This document shows positions 43,260-51,621 of a stretch of 64,000 bases of DNA, one piece after another; within the stretch, counting starts at the first letter, position 1; every line of letters starts with the position of its first letter. The translations under genes and the position numbers were made by a program. The notes under the pieces were generated by a model. The model did no database searches. It was not told the origin of the DNA and saw only the letters and a program-made list of their open reading frames with translations. This DNA is from Hoeflea prorocentri (GTDB lineage Bacteria > Pseudomonadota > Alphaproteobacteria > Rhizobiales > Rhizobiaceae): assembly GCF_027944115.1 (NCBI RefSeq), contig NZ_JAPJZI010000001.1, forward strand, positions 620,001 to 684,000, given 5' to 3'.

Positions 43260-45152
43260 ATGCGTGACTTGGATGTCGTAACGATTGGGCGGTCATCGAT
43301 CGATCTGTATGGTGCCGAGCTTGGGGTCGAGCTGGCGGACGTTTCCAATTTTGTCAAATCCGTCGGCGGCAGCCCGACGAACATCGCTGTCGGCGCCTCC
43401 CGCCTGGGATTGAGGAGCGCGCTTGTGACCCGTGTTGGTGACGAGCAAATGGGCGCGTCGGTCCTGGAAACGCTGGAGCAGGAAGGGGTTTATACCGGCG
43501 CCATCAAACGTGATCCGGACAATCTGACAGCATTGGTGCTTCTTGCCGTAAAGGATCGCGCTCACGCGCCGCATATCTTCTATCGGCGCGAATGCGCGGA
43601 CATGAACCTGTCGGCCGATGATATCGATCCCGAGCTGATCAAGCGGACCAAGGCAATTGTTGTGACCGGCACGCATTTTTCGACCGATCGCGTCGCTGGT
43701 GCAAGCTGGCGGGCAATGCGGCTTGCGCGTGAGGCGGGTGCAAAAATCGTCCTCGATATCGATTTCCGCCCGTCGCTTTGGGGGCTCGTCAAGGATGCGA
43801 AGGGGGCCGAACGCCTGGGATTTGAGCCACGTATCGCGCAGATCTACGAAGAAGTTATCGCGATGTGCGATGTTGTAGTCGGGACCGAAGAGGAGTTCTG
43901 CTCGGCGCTTAATGTCCCTGATATCGACGACGCGCTCGTCAAAGCTCACGCTCTGACCCGAGGCGTTCTGGTGTGCAAGCGCGGGCAAGCCGGCTGTGAT
44001 GTTTATGAAGGCGTCGATGAATGGAGGCTCGGCACTCCGGTATCGGGCATGACGTTTAATGTCGATGTCGTCAACACGATCGGGGCGGGGGATGCCTTTA
44101 TGGCCGGCTTTCTGTCCGGGTATTTGCGCGGCGAAAGCATGGAATTGTGTGCAACGCGGGCAAATGCCTGCGGTGCAATTGCCGTTTCGCGTCTCCTGTG
44201 TTCGCAGGATTATGCAACAGCCTCGGAACTGGAGCAGTTCTTGAGCCTTGCGCGCAAAAGCAAGGGGGCGGTACTGAGGCCAAGTGTGCCTCGGCGGATT
44301 CAGGCTCGCAAAAAGCTGGACGGCAATCTGTTCCTGCTTGCCTGCGACCACCGAACTCAGTTTCGAGACATCGCCGCTCAGCTGGGCAAGGATGAAAGCC
44401 GCTTTTCCCAATTCAAACGGCTGGCGGTATCCGCGGCTGCCGCGGAAGCGTCGGCCAAGTGGAATGCTGGTGTTATCATTGATGCAGAATATGGCACGGA
44501 TGCGCTTTATGATGCCGGCAATGCGGGTCTTTGGACCGCCCGGCCGATCGAAGTGGCCGGCTCGCGCCCGGTAGAGTTCAACACCGGGCCCGACATCGGA
44601 TCGAAGCTTTTGATGTGGCCGCGCAGCCAGACCATCAAATGTCTTATCCACTATGATGTGCACGATCCGGACACTGTACGTGTGCATCAGGAAGAAAGTC
44701 TTGTGCGCCTTGCCGATGCCTGTAACGCCTTGGGGCGGGAACTGCTACTGGAAATCATCCCGCCAAAGCAGCGTGAAGACCGGGGTGCCGCCGTCGCGGA
44801 GGCCGTTGAACGGGTCTACGAAATGGGCGTAAAGCCGGACTGGTGGAAGCTTGAGCCGCTGACCGATGCTGATGATTGGAAACGGGTTGCCGGACTTGTC
44901 GATGTCCATGACGACGATTGCCACGGTATCGTGATGCTTGGGCAGACCGCATCGGTCTCGGCACTTCAAGAGGCCATGTCGGCAGCGTCGGGCATAGACC
45001 GGATCAGGGGCTTTGCAATCGGACGCGGCATCGTGGCCAAGCCGTTTGAGGCATGGCTGAAAGAAGAAATCGGAGATGATGAAGCCGTGTCAATGATGCG
45101 TCAGTCTTATCGCCTGTTCATTGATTCCTGGATGCCCGCGCAGACCGTGTAG
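43260..45152 (+). CDS. iolC: bifunctional 5-dehydro-2-deoxygluconokinase / DUF2090 aldolase-like fusion
   Basis: The 630-residue protein joins two domains. Residues 1 to about 335 form a PfkB kinase: GRSSIDLYGAELG, GGSPTNIAVGASRLG, and the catalytic GAGDAF. It phosphorylates 5-dehydro-2-deoxy-D-gluconate. Residues from about 345 (GNLFLLACDHRTQF) to the end are DUF2090, which is taken to be the 2-deoxy-5-keto-gluconate-6-phosphate aldolase (IolJ role), giving DHAP and malonate semialdehyde. The fusion is common in alphaproteobacteria. Three starts are close together; ATG 43260 has GAGG nine bases upstream. Confidence 0.94.
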   Translation: MRDLDVVTIGRSSIDLYGAELGVELADVSNFVKSVGGSPTNIAVGASRLGLRSALVTRVGDEQMGASVLETLEQEGVYTGAIKRDPDNLTALVLLAVKDRAHAPHIFYRRECADMNLSADDIDPELIKRTKAIVVTGTHFSTDRVAGASWRAMRLAREAGAKIVLDIDFRPSLWGLVKDAKGAERLGFEPRIAQIYEEVIAMCDVVVGTEEEFCSALNVPDIDDALVKAHALTRGVLVCKRGQAGCDVYEGVDEWRLGTPVSGMTFNVDVVNTIGAGDAFMAGFLSGYLRGESMELCATRANACGAIAVSRLLCSQDYATASELEQFLSLARKSKGAVLRPSVPRRIQARKKLDGNLFLLACDHRTQFRDIAAQLGKDESRFSQFKRLAVSAAAAEASAKWNAGVIIDAEYGTDALYDAGNAGLWTARPIEVAGSRPVEFNTGPDIGSKLLMWPRSQTIKCLIHYDVHDPDTVRVHQEESLVRLADACNALGRELLLEIIPPKQREDRGAAVAEAVERVYEMGVKPDWWKLEPLTDADDWKRVAGLVDVHDDDCHGIVMLGQTASVSALQEAMSAASGIDRIRGFAIGRGIVAKPFEAWLKEEIGDDEAVSMMRQSYRLFIDSWMPAQTV

Positions 45153-45190
45153 TCCGCGAGGGCCAGTTCCGATTGGAATGGACGCTTGAC

Positions 45191-45214
45191 GTAACCCGCG
45201 GGTGATGCGGTTAC
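45191..45214. terminator. hairpin between convergent iolC and inositol dehydrogenase
   Basis: GTAA-C-CCGC pairs with GCGG-TTAC around a seven-base loop, giving an eight-pair stem with one bulged base. No U-run is obvious, so a terminator role is uncertain. Confidence 0.4.
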
Positions 45215-45232
45215 GGCAGATATACAGGTCGG

Positions 45233-46219
45233 TCAGAGCTTCACGATCTCGCCGGTACGGATTGATCGGTTTGCTGCCTCGGCGATGCGCAGGGCCTGCA
45301 GTCCGTCGTCAAAGGTGACGCCTGGCTCATCGCCCGCATCAAGGCGAGCGAAGAAGTCGACCCAGGCTTCGTCGTAACTCTCGCCGTACCGTTCCAAAAA
45401 AAAGTCCATCGGCCGAGCGCGCGCCGCAGAGCGTTCCGGCGTGTATTTAACTGTCGCGTCCAGCAGTATATTGTCGACCTGCATCATGCCGTTTGAGCAG
45501 ACCGCTTCAATTCGCTGGTCAAAGCCGTAAGCGGCGCGCCGGGAGTTTAAGATCTGAACCAGTTGGCCGGATGCGCTGCGCATTACCACCGTCGTGGTGT
45601 CCATGTCACCGATTTCCCCGATCTCGGGATCGATCAGAACGGAACCGGTGGCAAAGATCTCGGCCGGGTTTCCGCCGAGAATAAAGCGGGCGATGTCGAA
45701 ATCATGGATTGTCATGTCCCTGAAGATGCCGCCTGACACCTTGAAATATTCAATGGGCGCAGGAGCCGGATCGCGGCTGATGATCGTCAGGTTCTCCAGT
45801 TTGCCGAGTTCGCCGGACTTCACCGCCTCGGCCAATCCGCGAATATGCCTGTCGTAGCGCCGGTTGAAGCCGATATGGATGAACGGGTTGGAAGACTTGA
45901 TTGTCTCCCAGCAATTTTCAGCGACCTCAACAGATAGATCGATCGGTTTTTCACAGAAAATCCGTTTTCCGGCCCTGGCGCAGGCAATGATGTAATCCGA
46001 ATGGGTGTTGGTTGATGTTCCAATCACCACGGCTTCGATCGACGGGTCGCCGAGCGCGTCCTCCGGTGAAGCAAATGCAGCGCAACCGTATTGGGTCGCA
46101 AGGGCATTGGCCGGCTCAGGGCGAATGTCATAAATACCCGCAACTTCGTGCCCGGCACGAATGATGCCTTTGACATGAACTTCAGCAATCCGTCCGGCTC
46201 CAAATACGGCAACTTTCAA
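45233..46219 (-). CDS. iolG: inositol 2-dehydrogenase (Gfo/Idh/MocA family)
   Basis: The 328-residue enzyme has the Rossmann motif VAVFGAGRIAEVH, then GTSTNTHSDYI, FCEKPIDLSVE (catalytic Lys), and FIHIGFNRRYDRH and the active-site His in MTIHDFDIARFILGG. These match classical IolG/Idh proteins that oxidise myo-inositol to scyllo-inosose (2-keto-myo-inositol). The start is TTG 46219, eight bases after GGGAGG; a GTG at 46228 overlaps that site. The degenerate operator at 46249 lies just upstream. Confidence 0.93.
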   Translation of the reverse strand: MKVAVFGAGRIAEVHVKGIIRAGHEVAGIYDIRPEPANALATQYGCAAFASPEDALGDPSIEAVVIGTSTNTHSDYIIACARAGKRIFCEKPIDLSVEVAENCWETIKSSNPFIHIGFNRRYDRHIRGLAEAVKSGELGKLENLTIISRDPAPAPIEYFKVSGGIFRDMTIHDFDIARFILGGNPAEIFATGSVLIDPEIGEIGDMDTTTVVMRSASGQLVQILNSRRAAYGFDQRIEAVCSNGMMQVDNILLDATVKYTPERSAARARPMDFFLERYGESYDEAWVDFFARLDAGDEPGVTFDDGLQALRIAEAANRSIRTGEIVKL

Positions 46220-46248
46220 CGCATTCACCTCCCATCGTTGAGCAGCAA

Positions 46249-46264
46249 TTGCAAAGCCTTGCAT
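46249..46264. promoter_or_regulatory. degenerate inositol operator (iolG)
   Basis: TTGCAAAGCCTTGCAT differs from the consensus at two positions and lies 29 bases upstream of the iolG start. Confidence 0.7.
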
Positions 46265-46393
46265 TTATTTTGAAAAATCTGCTGCAAATGTGTCCTCTTC
46301 AAAGTATAGGCCACTTGCCGTTTTTGTCCATCAATGACCAGTTTTATTGATCAAGCGGCTAGTGAAATTGTAGAATGAGTGATAGAGTTTTTG

Positions 46394-46409
46394 TCGCAAG
46401 GCCTTGCAA
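46394..46409. promoter_or_regulatory. inositol operator, one mismatch (SDR)
   Basis: TCGCAAGGCCTTGCAA differs from the consensus at one position and lies 22 bases upstream of the SDR start at 46432. Confidence 0.8.
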
Positions 46410-46431
46410 AATCAAGAGAGAAATCTGAAAG

Positions 46432-47238
46432 ATGACCCAGCAATCCTCTACCCGCCATTCCGATACTTTTGCAGTGGTTACCGGAGGCACACAGGGCCTT
46501 GGAATGGCAATTGCAAAACGGCTTGCTCAAGACGGCGCAGCCGGCATTGTCGTGAGCGGCCGAGACCCTGAAAAGGGCAGGGCGGCCGCAAAGGACATAT
46601 CGTCCCTGGGAACCGATTGCCGTTTCATCAAGGCGGATGTCAGTCGTGTCGACGAGTGCGAACTGCTTATTCAAAAGTCCATCGATGCCTTCGGAAGGGT
46701 CAACGCGCTGGTGAATTCAGCGGCCCTTCCCAGCAGGGGCACTCTGCTGGAAACAACGCCAGAGCTTTGGGAGGCGCACATGAACACCAATGCGCGCGGC
46801 CCGATGCTGACGATGAAAGCGCTGGTGTCGCATCTGAAGGAAACAGGCAGGCCCGGATCGATCGTCAATATCATTTCAATGGCTGCCCATTGCGGCCAGC
46901 CCTTTCTGACCGCCTATTCTACTTCCAAGGGCGCGCTGGTGACGCTGAGCAGGAACGTTGCAAATGCATATGCAGCCGACCATATCCGCTGCAACGGAAT
47001 CATGACAGGCTGGATGGACACGCCCGGAGAGAACCAGACCCAACAGGACTTTCATGATGCGCCTGACGATTGGCTTGTCGAGGCAGAGAAGGGGCAGCCG
47101 ATGGGGCAACTCGTAAAGCCCGATGAGGTTGCCGGGCTGGCTTCGTTCCTCTTAAGTCCCGAATCCGGCGTCATTACTGGATCCATCATTGACTTTGACC
47201 AGGTTGTTCGCGGGGCCTACCCGACGTCGGGACGCTGA
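46432..47238 (+). CDS. SDR-family oxidoreductase in the inositol regulon
   Basis: The 268-residue SDR has VTGGTQGLGMAIAKRL, NSAA in place of NNAG, the catalytic YSTSK, and a long C-terminal segment (ENQTQQDFHDAPDDWL) that probably shapes the substrate pocket. It would oxidise or reduce an inositol-derived ketone or alcohol. The operator immediately upstream places it in the inositol regulon. The exact substrate is not known. It is convergent with the LacI gene, ten bases away. Confidence 0.9.
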   Translation: MTQQSSTRHSDTFAVVTGGTQGLGMAIAKRLAQDGAAGIVVSGRDPEKGRAAAKDISSLGTDCRFIKADVSRVDECELLIQKSIDAFGRVNALVNSAALPSRGTLLETTPELWEAHMNTNARGPMLTMKALVSHLKETGRPGSIVNIISMAAHCGQPFLTAYSTSKGALVTLSRNVANAYAADHIRCNGIMTGWMDTPGENQTQQDFHDAPDDWLVEAEKGQPMGQLVKPDEVAGLASFLLSPESGVITGSIIDFDQVVRGAYPTSGR

Positions 47239-47248
47239 AGGCATCGGT

Positions 47249-48283
47249 TCAGTTTTTGCGAGGTCTCAAGGAGTCCCGCTCAATAAATTTGCAGCTTACG
47301 ATACGCTGTTCGCCGGGCCGTTCCTTGTCGACAATACGCGTCTCAAGCATGTCGATCGCGTTCAGGACGACCTGCCCGGTGTGGGCGCGGAATGTGGATA
47401 GCGAATGGCTTGGCCATCCTGCCGCATCGATATCGTTAAAGCCGATGACCCCGATTTCTCCGGCATCTTTGCCCAGATCAAAGTGCAGCGCATCGAGAGC
47501 TCCCAGGGCGAGCAAGTCGTCTGCGCAAAACAGTGAATCGAGATCGGGATTGTCCGCCATGAGTTTTTGCGCGGCCTCTCGTCCGAATTGGTGAGAGTAT
47601 CCGTCGGTCCTGATAATCTGAGGCCTGATATCAGCTTCCAGCAGCACCTGTTGAAATCCGCTCAGCCGGTCACGGGTGGTCGAGACGCTGTCGGCGGCTC
47701 CGATAAAGCCCGGTCTCTTATAGTCTCGGGCCAGCAGTTCCGCCGCTGCGGATTTTCCGCCCTCGATATTGTTGACGAAGACCGAATCCATAAGCCGGTC
47801 CCCATAGTAGCGGCCAAAGGCCTGAACCGTGGGGAATTGTGCGTCCACGACGCGATCGATAAATGCCTGATCGAGCGTTGAGGAAGCAATCACAACGCCG
47901 TCGATCTGGTACTGAAGCATCAGGTTGATGGTGTCTTTCCAATCGAAGTCGCCCTTCAGATTGAAGGCAAGCGGGCGCAGATTGCGTGATTGCAGTTCCG
48001 TCGTGAAAACGTCGACGACGCGATTGATAAACGGATTTGCGAATGCATTTGTCACCAGGGCGATCAGTGCCGTTCGCCCGGTCATCAGACTTCTTGCCAG
48101 CGCATTGGGCTGGAACCCGATTTCGGCCGCTGCCTTCAGGACACGCTGTCTGGTTTTTTTTGATACGGAACCGCCGCTTGTAAAGGTCCGCGATACGGCA
48201 GATGGGGACACCTTGGCCAGCCGGGCAACATCTGCAAGCGTTGCACGTCGCCTGCTGGGTCCATCACGGTCTGCCGGCACCAC
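47249..48283 (-). CDS. LacI-family regulator, probable inositol-regulon repressor
   Basis: The 344-residue protein begins with the helix-turn-helix ATLADVARLAKVSPSAVSRTF, whose recognition helix differs from the GntR-like LacI proteins of block 2. The hinge NALARSLMTGRT and an effector domain from LIALVTNAFANPFINRVVDV follow. It lies in the middle of the inositol genes and has its own degenerate operator at 48345, so it is the best candidate for the protein that binds TTGCAAGGCCTTGCAA. AAGGA precedes the GTG start. It is not related to Bacillus IolR (DeoR family). Confidence 0.92.
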   Translation of the reverse strand: MVPADRDGPSRRRATLADVARLAKVSPSAVSRTFTSGGSVSKKTRQRVLKAAAEIGFQPNALARSLMTGRTALIALVTNAFANPFINRVVDVFTTELQSRNLRPLAFNLKGDFDWKDTINLMLQYQIDGVVIASSTLDQAFIDRVVDAQFPTVQAFGRYYGDRLMDSVFVNNIEGGKSAAAELLARDYKRPGFIGAADSVSTTRDRLSGFQQVLLEADIRPQIIRTDGYSHQFGREAAQKLMADNPDLDSLFCADDLLALGALDALHFDLGKDAGEIGVIGFNDIDAAGWPSHSLSTFRAHTGQVVLNAIDMLETRIVDKERPGEQRIVSCKFIERDSLRPRKN

Positions 48284-48344
48284 AAATCCTTCTCTTTCGG
48301 TCTCGCTTAAAAATGAGATTCTTTATCTCAACCGGGCGCAGTTT

Positions 48345-48360
48345 TTGCAAGGTGCGCAAA
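48345..48360. promoter_or_regulatory. degenerate inositol operator (LacI gene, autoregulation)
   Basis: TTGCAAGGTGCGCAAA keeps one perfect half (TTGCAAGG) and a weaker second half. It lies 61 bases upstream of the regulator's GTG start. Confidence 0.6.
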
Positions 48361-48584
48361 TGTTCTGAAGCTGCCGGGTTTCGCGGTCATTGGACATAAG
48401 CAGCGCCTCTGGCCATGTTGTCGTTCGACACCGACCAATCAGGAGATGTCGGAACGGTCCCGGTCTTCATGCGGCGTGAACGGTTTAGAGCGATGCCGCA
48501 ATCCCGTGAAACCGGCGGCCACATGTTCGGGATGCCCGTGCTGCCGGCAAACAAAAGCGTCTGGTCCGGTTTTTGACCAGCGGT

Positions 48585-48610
48585 GGACACGGCGCATCAG
48601 CGCCGTGTCC
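48585..48610 (-). terminator. terminator of the inositol importer operon
   Basis: Eleven-base perfect arms GGACACGGCGC and GCGCCGTGTCC enclose the loop ATCA, 11 bases after the importer stop in the minus direction. A second small hairpin (CTGGTC/GACCAG, 48561–48580) followed by CTTTTG lies beyond it. Confidence 0.7.
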
Positions 48611-48621
48611 TGCCGTGCGGG

Positions 48622-49539
48622 TTACTTGAACTCCTCGGCATTTTCCGTGGTCACAAGAATTGCCCCGGTATCGTACTCGGGATCAAGTGATCCGCCTTTG
48701 GAGAGTTCAAGTGTCAGCTCGACACCCATCTGGCCCATCGTGTACGGGCGCTGGGCGACCGAAGCATCCAGATCGCCGGCCAGGATCGCTTCGGCGGCAT
48801 TCGGGTTGCCATCGAAGCCGACGATGAACAGGTCATCGAGCTTGCCGGCATTGCGCGCGGCTTCCACAACACCGAGCGCCATGTTGTCATTGGAAGCAAA
48901 GATCGCTTTCAGGTTCGGGTTACCGGCCAGGATGTTTTCGGTCACCGACAACGCCTTGGCTGTATCCCAGTCCGCAGGCTGTTCGGCAACGATGTTGAGG
49001 CCGCATGCGGAAAGCCCTTCATTGGCGCCTTGCGCACGATGTTGGCCGGTCGAACCGGTGATGATGCCCTGGATGATGGCGACGTCACTGCCTTCAGGGA
49101 CATTGTCGCAGACATGCTTTGCCCCGACCTTGGCCGCAGGAACGTTGTTTGTGCCGATATAGGTGCCGGGCATATCTGCCCGCTTGTCGACAAAGACAAC
49201 GGCGATGCCGCGCTGACGCGCCTGTTCCAGAACCGGCACCAGCGCCGCTGTGTCAGCCGGCGAGATCGCGATGCCTGTCACGCCGCGTGCGATCTGGTCC
49301 TCCACCAGCGCGATTTGACCGGCCACATCTGTCTCTCCTCCGGGCGGGCCGACGGTGACCACCTCGATGCCAAGCTCTTTACCCTTGTCCTTGGCGCCTT
49401 GTTCTACCGCGCCCCAAAACGGATTGGCCGAACCGAGGCTCGACATAATGAGTGCGATCTTGTCCTCCGCGCTTGCCACGGACGCCGAGGCAAGGAGCGC
49501 AGTGAGTGCCACGGCACCGGTTAGTTTTTTCAGAAGCAT
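48622..49539 (-). CDS. CUT2 ABC importer solute-binding protein, probable inositol
   Basis: The 305-residue protein has a signal peptide (MLLKKLTGAVALTALLASAS, cut near VASA around residue 24). The type I sugar-binding fold shows IALIMSSLGSANPFWGAV, ISPADTAALVPVLEQA, VVFVDKR and NDNMALGVVEAA. This style matches inositol- and ribose-binding proteins (IbpA/RbsB). It binds ligand in the periplasm. It is the last of three importer genes read leftward under the operator at 51506. Confidence 0.92.
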   Translation of the reverse strand: MLLKKLTGAVALTALLASASVASAEDKIALIMSSLGSANPFWGAVEQGAKDKGKELGIEVVTVGPPGGETDVAGQIALVEDQIARGVTGIAISPADTAALVPVLEQARQRGIAVVFVDKRADMPGTYIGTNNVPAAKVGAKHVCDNVPEGSDVAIIQGIITGSTGQHRAQGANEGLSACGLNIVAEQPADWDTAKALSVTENILAGNPNLKAIFASNDNMALGVVEAARNAGKLDDLFIVGFDGNPNAAEAILAGDLDASVAQRPYTMGQMGVELTLELSKGGSLDPEYDTGAILVTTENAEEFK

Positions 49540-49584
49540 TGTCTTCCTCCCTGGTTTTGGACTTTCTGAAATTCGGATGTTCTA

Positions 49585-50607
49585 TCACTGGTCCGAGCCA
49601 GCTCTCCTTCGCAGAACATCCACGTAAACAGCGCCGACAACGATCATTCCTATGAGCGTTTGCTGCCAGAACGCGCTGACATTCATGATATTGAGGCCAT
49701 TCCTGAGAAGGCCCATGACAAGGACGCCGGCGAACACACCCAACACGGTGCCGCGCCCGCCGAAGAAACTCGCGCCACCGATGATGACAGCGGCAATGGC
49801 ATCGAGTTCGGCGCCAATGCCGGCATTGGGAAAGCCGGAGCCGGTTCTTCCCGCCATGAGAAGAGCTGCGAGGCCGGCAAAAAAGCCGGATATGCCGTAA
49901 ACGACCAGAAGCACACGGTTGACATTGATGCCGCTGACGCGTGCCGCCTGTGGATTGCCGCCGACCGCAACGATGTGCCGGCCGAGTGAAACCTTGTTCA
50001 GGAAAAAAGCCACGCCGACATAGCTGGCAAGAACAACGAAGGCGCTCACCGGCAAGGAGCCGTATTCACCCAGAAAGGGCATGGGTATTTCACCGGAGCC
50101 GAGAAAGCGCACTTCCGGCGATACACCCGAAATCGGACGGCCGGAGGAGACCAGATTTGTCAGGCCACGAAGCGTATATAGCGTTCCAAGCGTCATGATG
50201 AACGGGTGAGGCAGGCGCAGAACTGTCAGGCCCATTCCGTTTACAAGCCCGCAGGCGACACCGACCAAGGGGCCGACCAGAATTGCCAACGGCCACGGGA
50301 AAAATCCGGACGTGTCGGCCATTGCCAGAAGCATCGTGGCAAAAGCCATGATCGAGCCCACCGAAAGGTCGATGCCGGCAGTCAGGATCACCACGTACAA
50401 ACCCAGGGCCAAAAGCGCGTTCATAGCGATTTGGCGAAGAATATTGGTCAGGTTCTGGGTGGTCGGGAAGACGTCCGGCTGCAGGATGGTCAGGACCACC
50501 ATCATGACGACCACCATGGCGAAGACGCCGTAACGCTCCAGAAATTGCATCCTGCGCGCTGCGGCTGACCCCAATTCGTCCTGGATACGTTCTTCAGATG
50601 CGGTCAT
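49585..50607 (-). CDS. CUT2 ABC importer permease, probable inositol
   Basis: The 340-residue membrane protein of the RbsC family has VILTAGIDLSVGSIMAFATM, the substrate region, and VGGNPQAARVSGINVNRVLL, the coupling loop. It has eight to ten hydrophobic segments. I used ATG 50607, with GGAAGA nine bases before; a TTG two codons earlier is possible. It overlaps the ATPase gene by 14 bases. Confidence 0.92.
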   Translation of the reverse strand: MTASEERIQDELGSAAARRMQFLERYGVFAMVVVMMVVLTILQPDVFPTTQNLTNILRQIAMNALLALGLYVVILTAGIDLSVGSIMAFATMLLAMADTSGFFPWPLAILVGPLVGVACGLVNGMGLTVLRLPHPFIMTLGTLYTLRGLTNLVSSGRPISGVSPEVRFLGSGEIPMPFLGEYGSLPVSAFVVLASYVGVAFFLNKVSLGRHIVAVGGNPQAARVSGINVNRVLLVVYGISGFFAGLAALLMAGRTGSGFPNAGIGAELDAIAAVIIGGASFFGGRGTVLGVFAGVLVMGLLRNGLNIMNVSAFWQQTLIGMIVVGAVYVDVLRRRAGSDQ

Positions 50608-51376
50608 GAGCAAGATCTTCCGTGTGGCCTTTTGTGCCCATAATCCAACCGATTACTTCGTTGCGGTTGGTATTGCCAATCGTGGCTTCGTCAAAATTGC
50701 GGCCATGGAACAGCGCCATGACGCGATCGCAGACGAAAAAAACGTCGTCCATGCGGTGGCTGATGAGGATGACGCTTGTTCCGTGATCCTTGAGACGCTT
50801 GATGAGATCGAGAACCTTGCCAACTTCCTTGATGGCCAGCGCAGCCGTGGGTTCGTCCATGATCACAATACGGGCGTCGAATGCCGTTGCCCTGGCAATG
50901 GCGACGGCCTGCGCCTGTCCGCCAGACAATTGTTCGACTTTCTGATCAACCGATTTCAAGCTGATGTGGAGCCGCTCAAGATGGGCTTTTGCCATATCGC
51001 GGGACTTCTTCTGGTCCACGATGGTGAATCCGAGCCTCTCGCGGCCCGGCTCGCGTCCAAGATAAATATTCTCGTGAACCGGCAGGTTCCCGGCGAGTGC
51101 GAGGTCCTGGTAGACCATTTCGATCCCCACATCCCGGGCATCCTTGGGAGAGTGCATGGTGATCGGTTGGCCCGCTAGAAGGATTTCGCCTTCGGTCGGA
51201 TGATAAAGACCTGAAAGGACCTTCATCAGGGTCGACTTGCCGGCTCCATTGTCGCCGACAACACCCAACACCTCGCCCGGAGATAATGTCAGGTCCACGT
51301 GGTCCAGCGCAGTGATGGCACCGAACTTCTTGGTGATCGCCTTCATTTCCAGAAGATGCGGTGACGATGACGTCAT
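50594..51376 (-). CDS. CUT2 ABC importer ATPase, single domain, probable inositol
   Basis: This 260-residue ATPase has Walker A GDNGAGKST, the Q-loop EMVYQDLALAG, signature LSGGQAQAVAIARAT, Walker B IVIMDEPTAAL and LISHRMDDVF. It is a single-domain FrcA-like protein, closely similar in plan to the one at 34727. GGGAGGGAAGG precedes ATG 51376; the frame extends 26 codons upstream but lacks a better start. It is the first gene of the importer operon, 129 bases from the operator. Confidence 0.93.
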   Translation of the reverse strand: MTSSSPHLLEMKAITKKFGAITALDHVDLTLSPGEVLGVVGDNGAGKSTLMKVLSGLYHPTEGEILLAGQPITMHSPKDARDVGIEMVYQDLALAGNLPVHENIYLGREPGRERLGFTIVDQKKSRDMAKAHLERLHISLKSVDQKVEQLSGGQAQAVAIARATAFDARIVIMDEPTAALAIKEVGKVLDLIKRLKDHGTSVILISHRMDDVFFVCDRVMALFHGRNFDEATIGNTNRNEVIGWIMGTKGHTEDLAHDRI

Positions 51377-51505
51377 TCGGAACCTTCCCTCCCAGGCCTT
51401 GTACCTCTCCTGTGATGGTCCGCTCCGGCAATCAGTGCGAAGACAGAACGTCACGCAGGTTCGTCAAGTCTGTTTTCTTGGAGCCTATAACAACAGCTCT
51501 GTGCA

Positions 51506-51521
51506 TTGCAAGGCCTTGCAA
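51506..51521. promoter_or_regulatory. inositol operator TTGCAAGGCCTTGCAA (importer)
   Basis: This is a perfect copy, extended to an 18-bp palindrome by an A/T pair. It lies upstream of the importer operon, in the 245-bp gap before the end of the next gene. Confidence 0.85.
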
Positions 51522-51621
51522 TTTTTTGCCCAATTCCGGGCATGTAACCGGTGACTATTGCATGATGTTGAACGCTGGTCCATCAACCAGCGATCGTGCG
51601 TGGCAGGACCTGAGCGCGCGG

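Larger units (their letters stand above)
48284..48621. other. 338-bp intergenic region between the LacI gene and the importer operon end
   Basis: It contains the degenerate operator at 48345–48360 near the LacI start and a strong hairpin at 48585–48610 near the importer stop. A 67-codon open frame on the minus strand in the middle part has no ribosome site and no familiar motif, so I do not call a gene. Nothing else is recognised. Confidence 0.6.

Noticed and set aside
43293-44687. Open frame of 464 codons antisense to iolC
   Set aside because: The plus-strand frame has clear PfkB and DUF2090 motifs; the antisense frame is a composition effect.
48387-48590. Minus-strand open frame of 67 codons between the LacI and importer genes
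   Set aside because: It has no ribosome site or recognisable motif and runs into the terminator hairpin.
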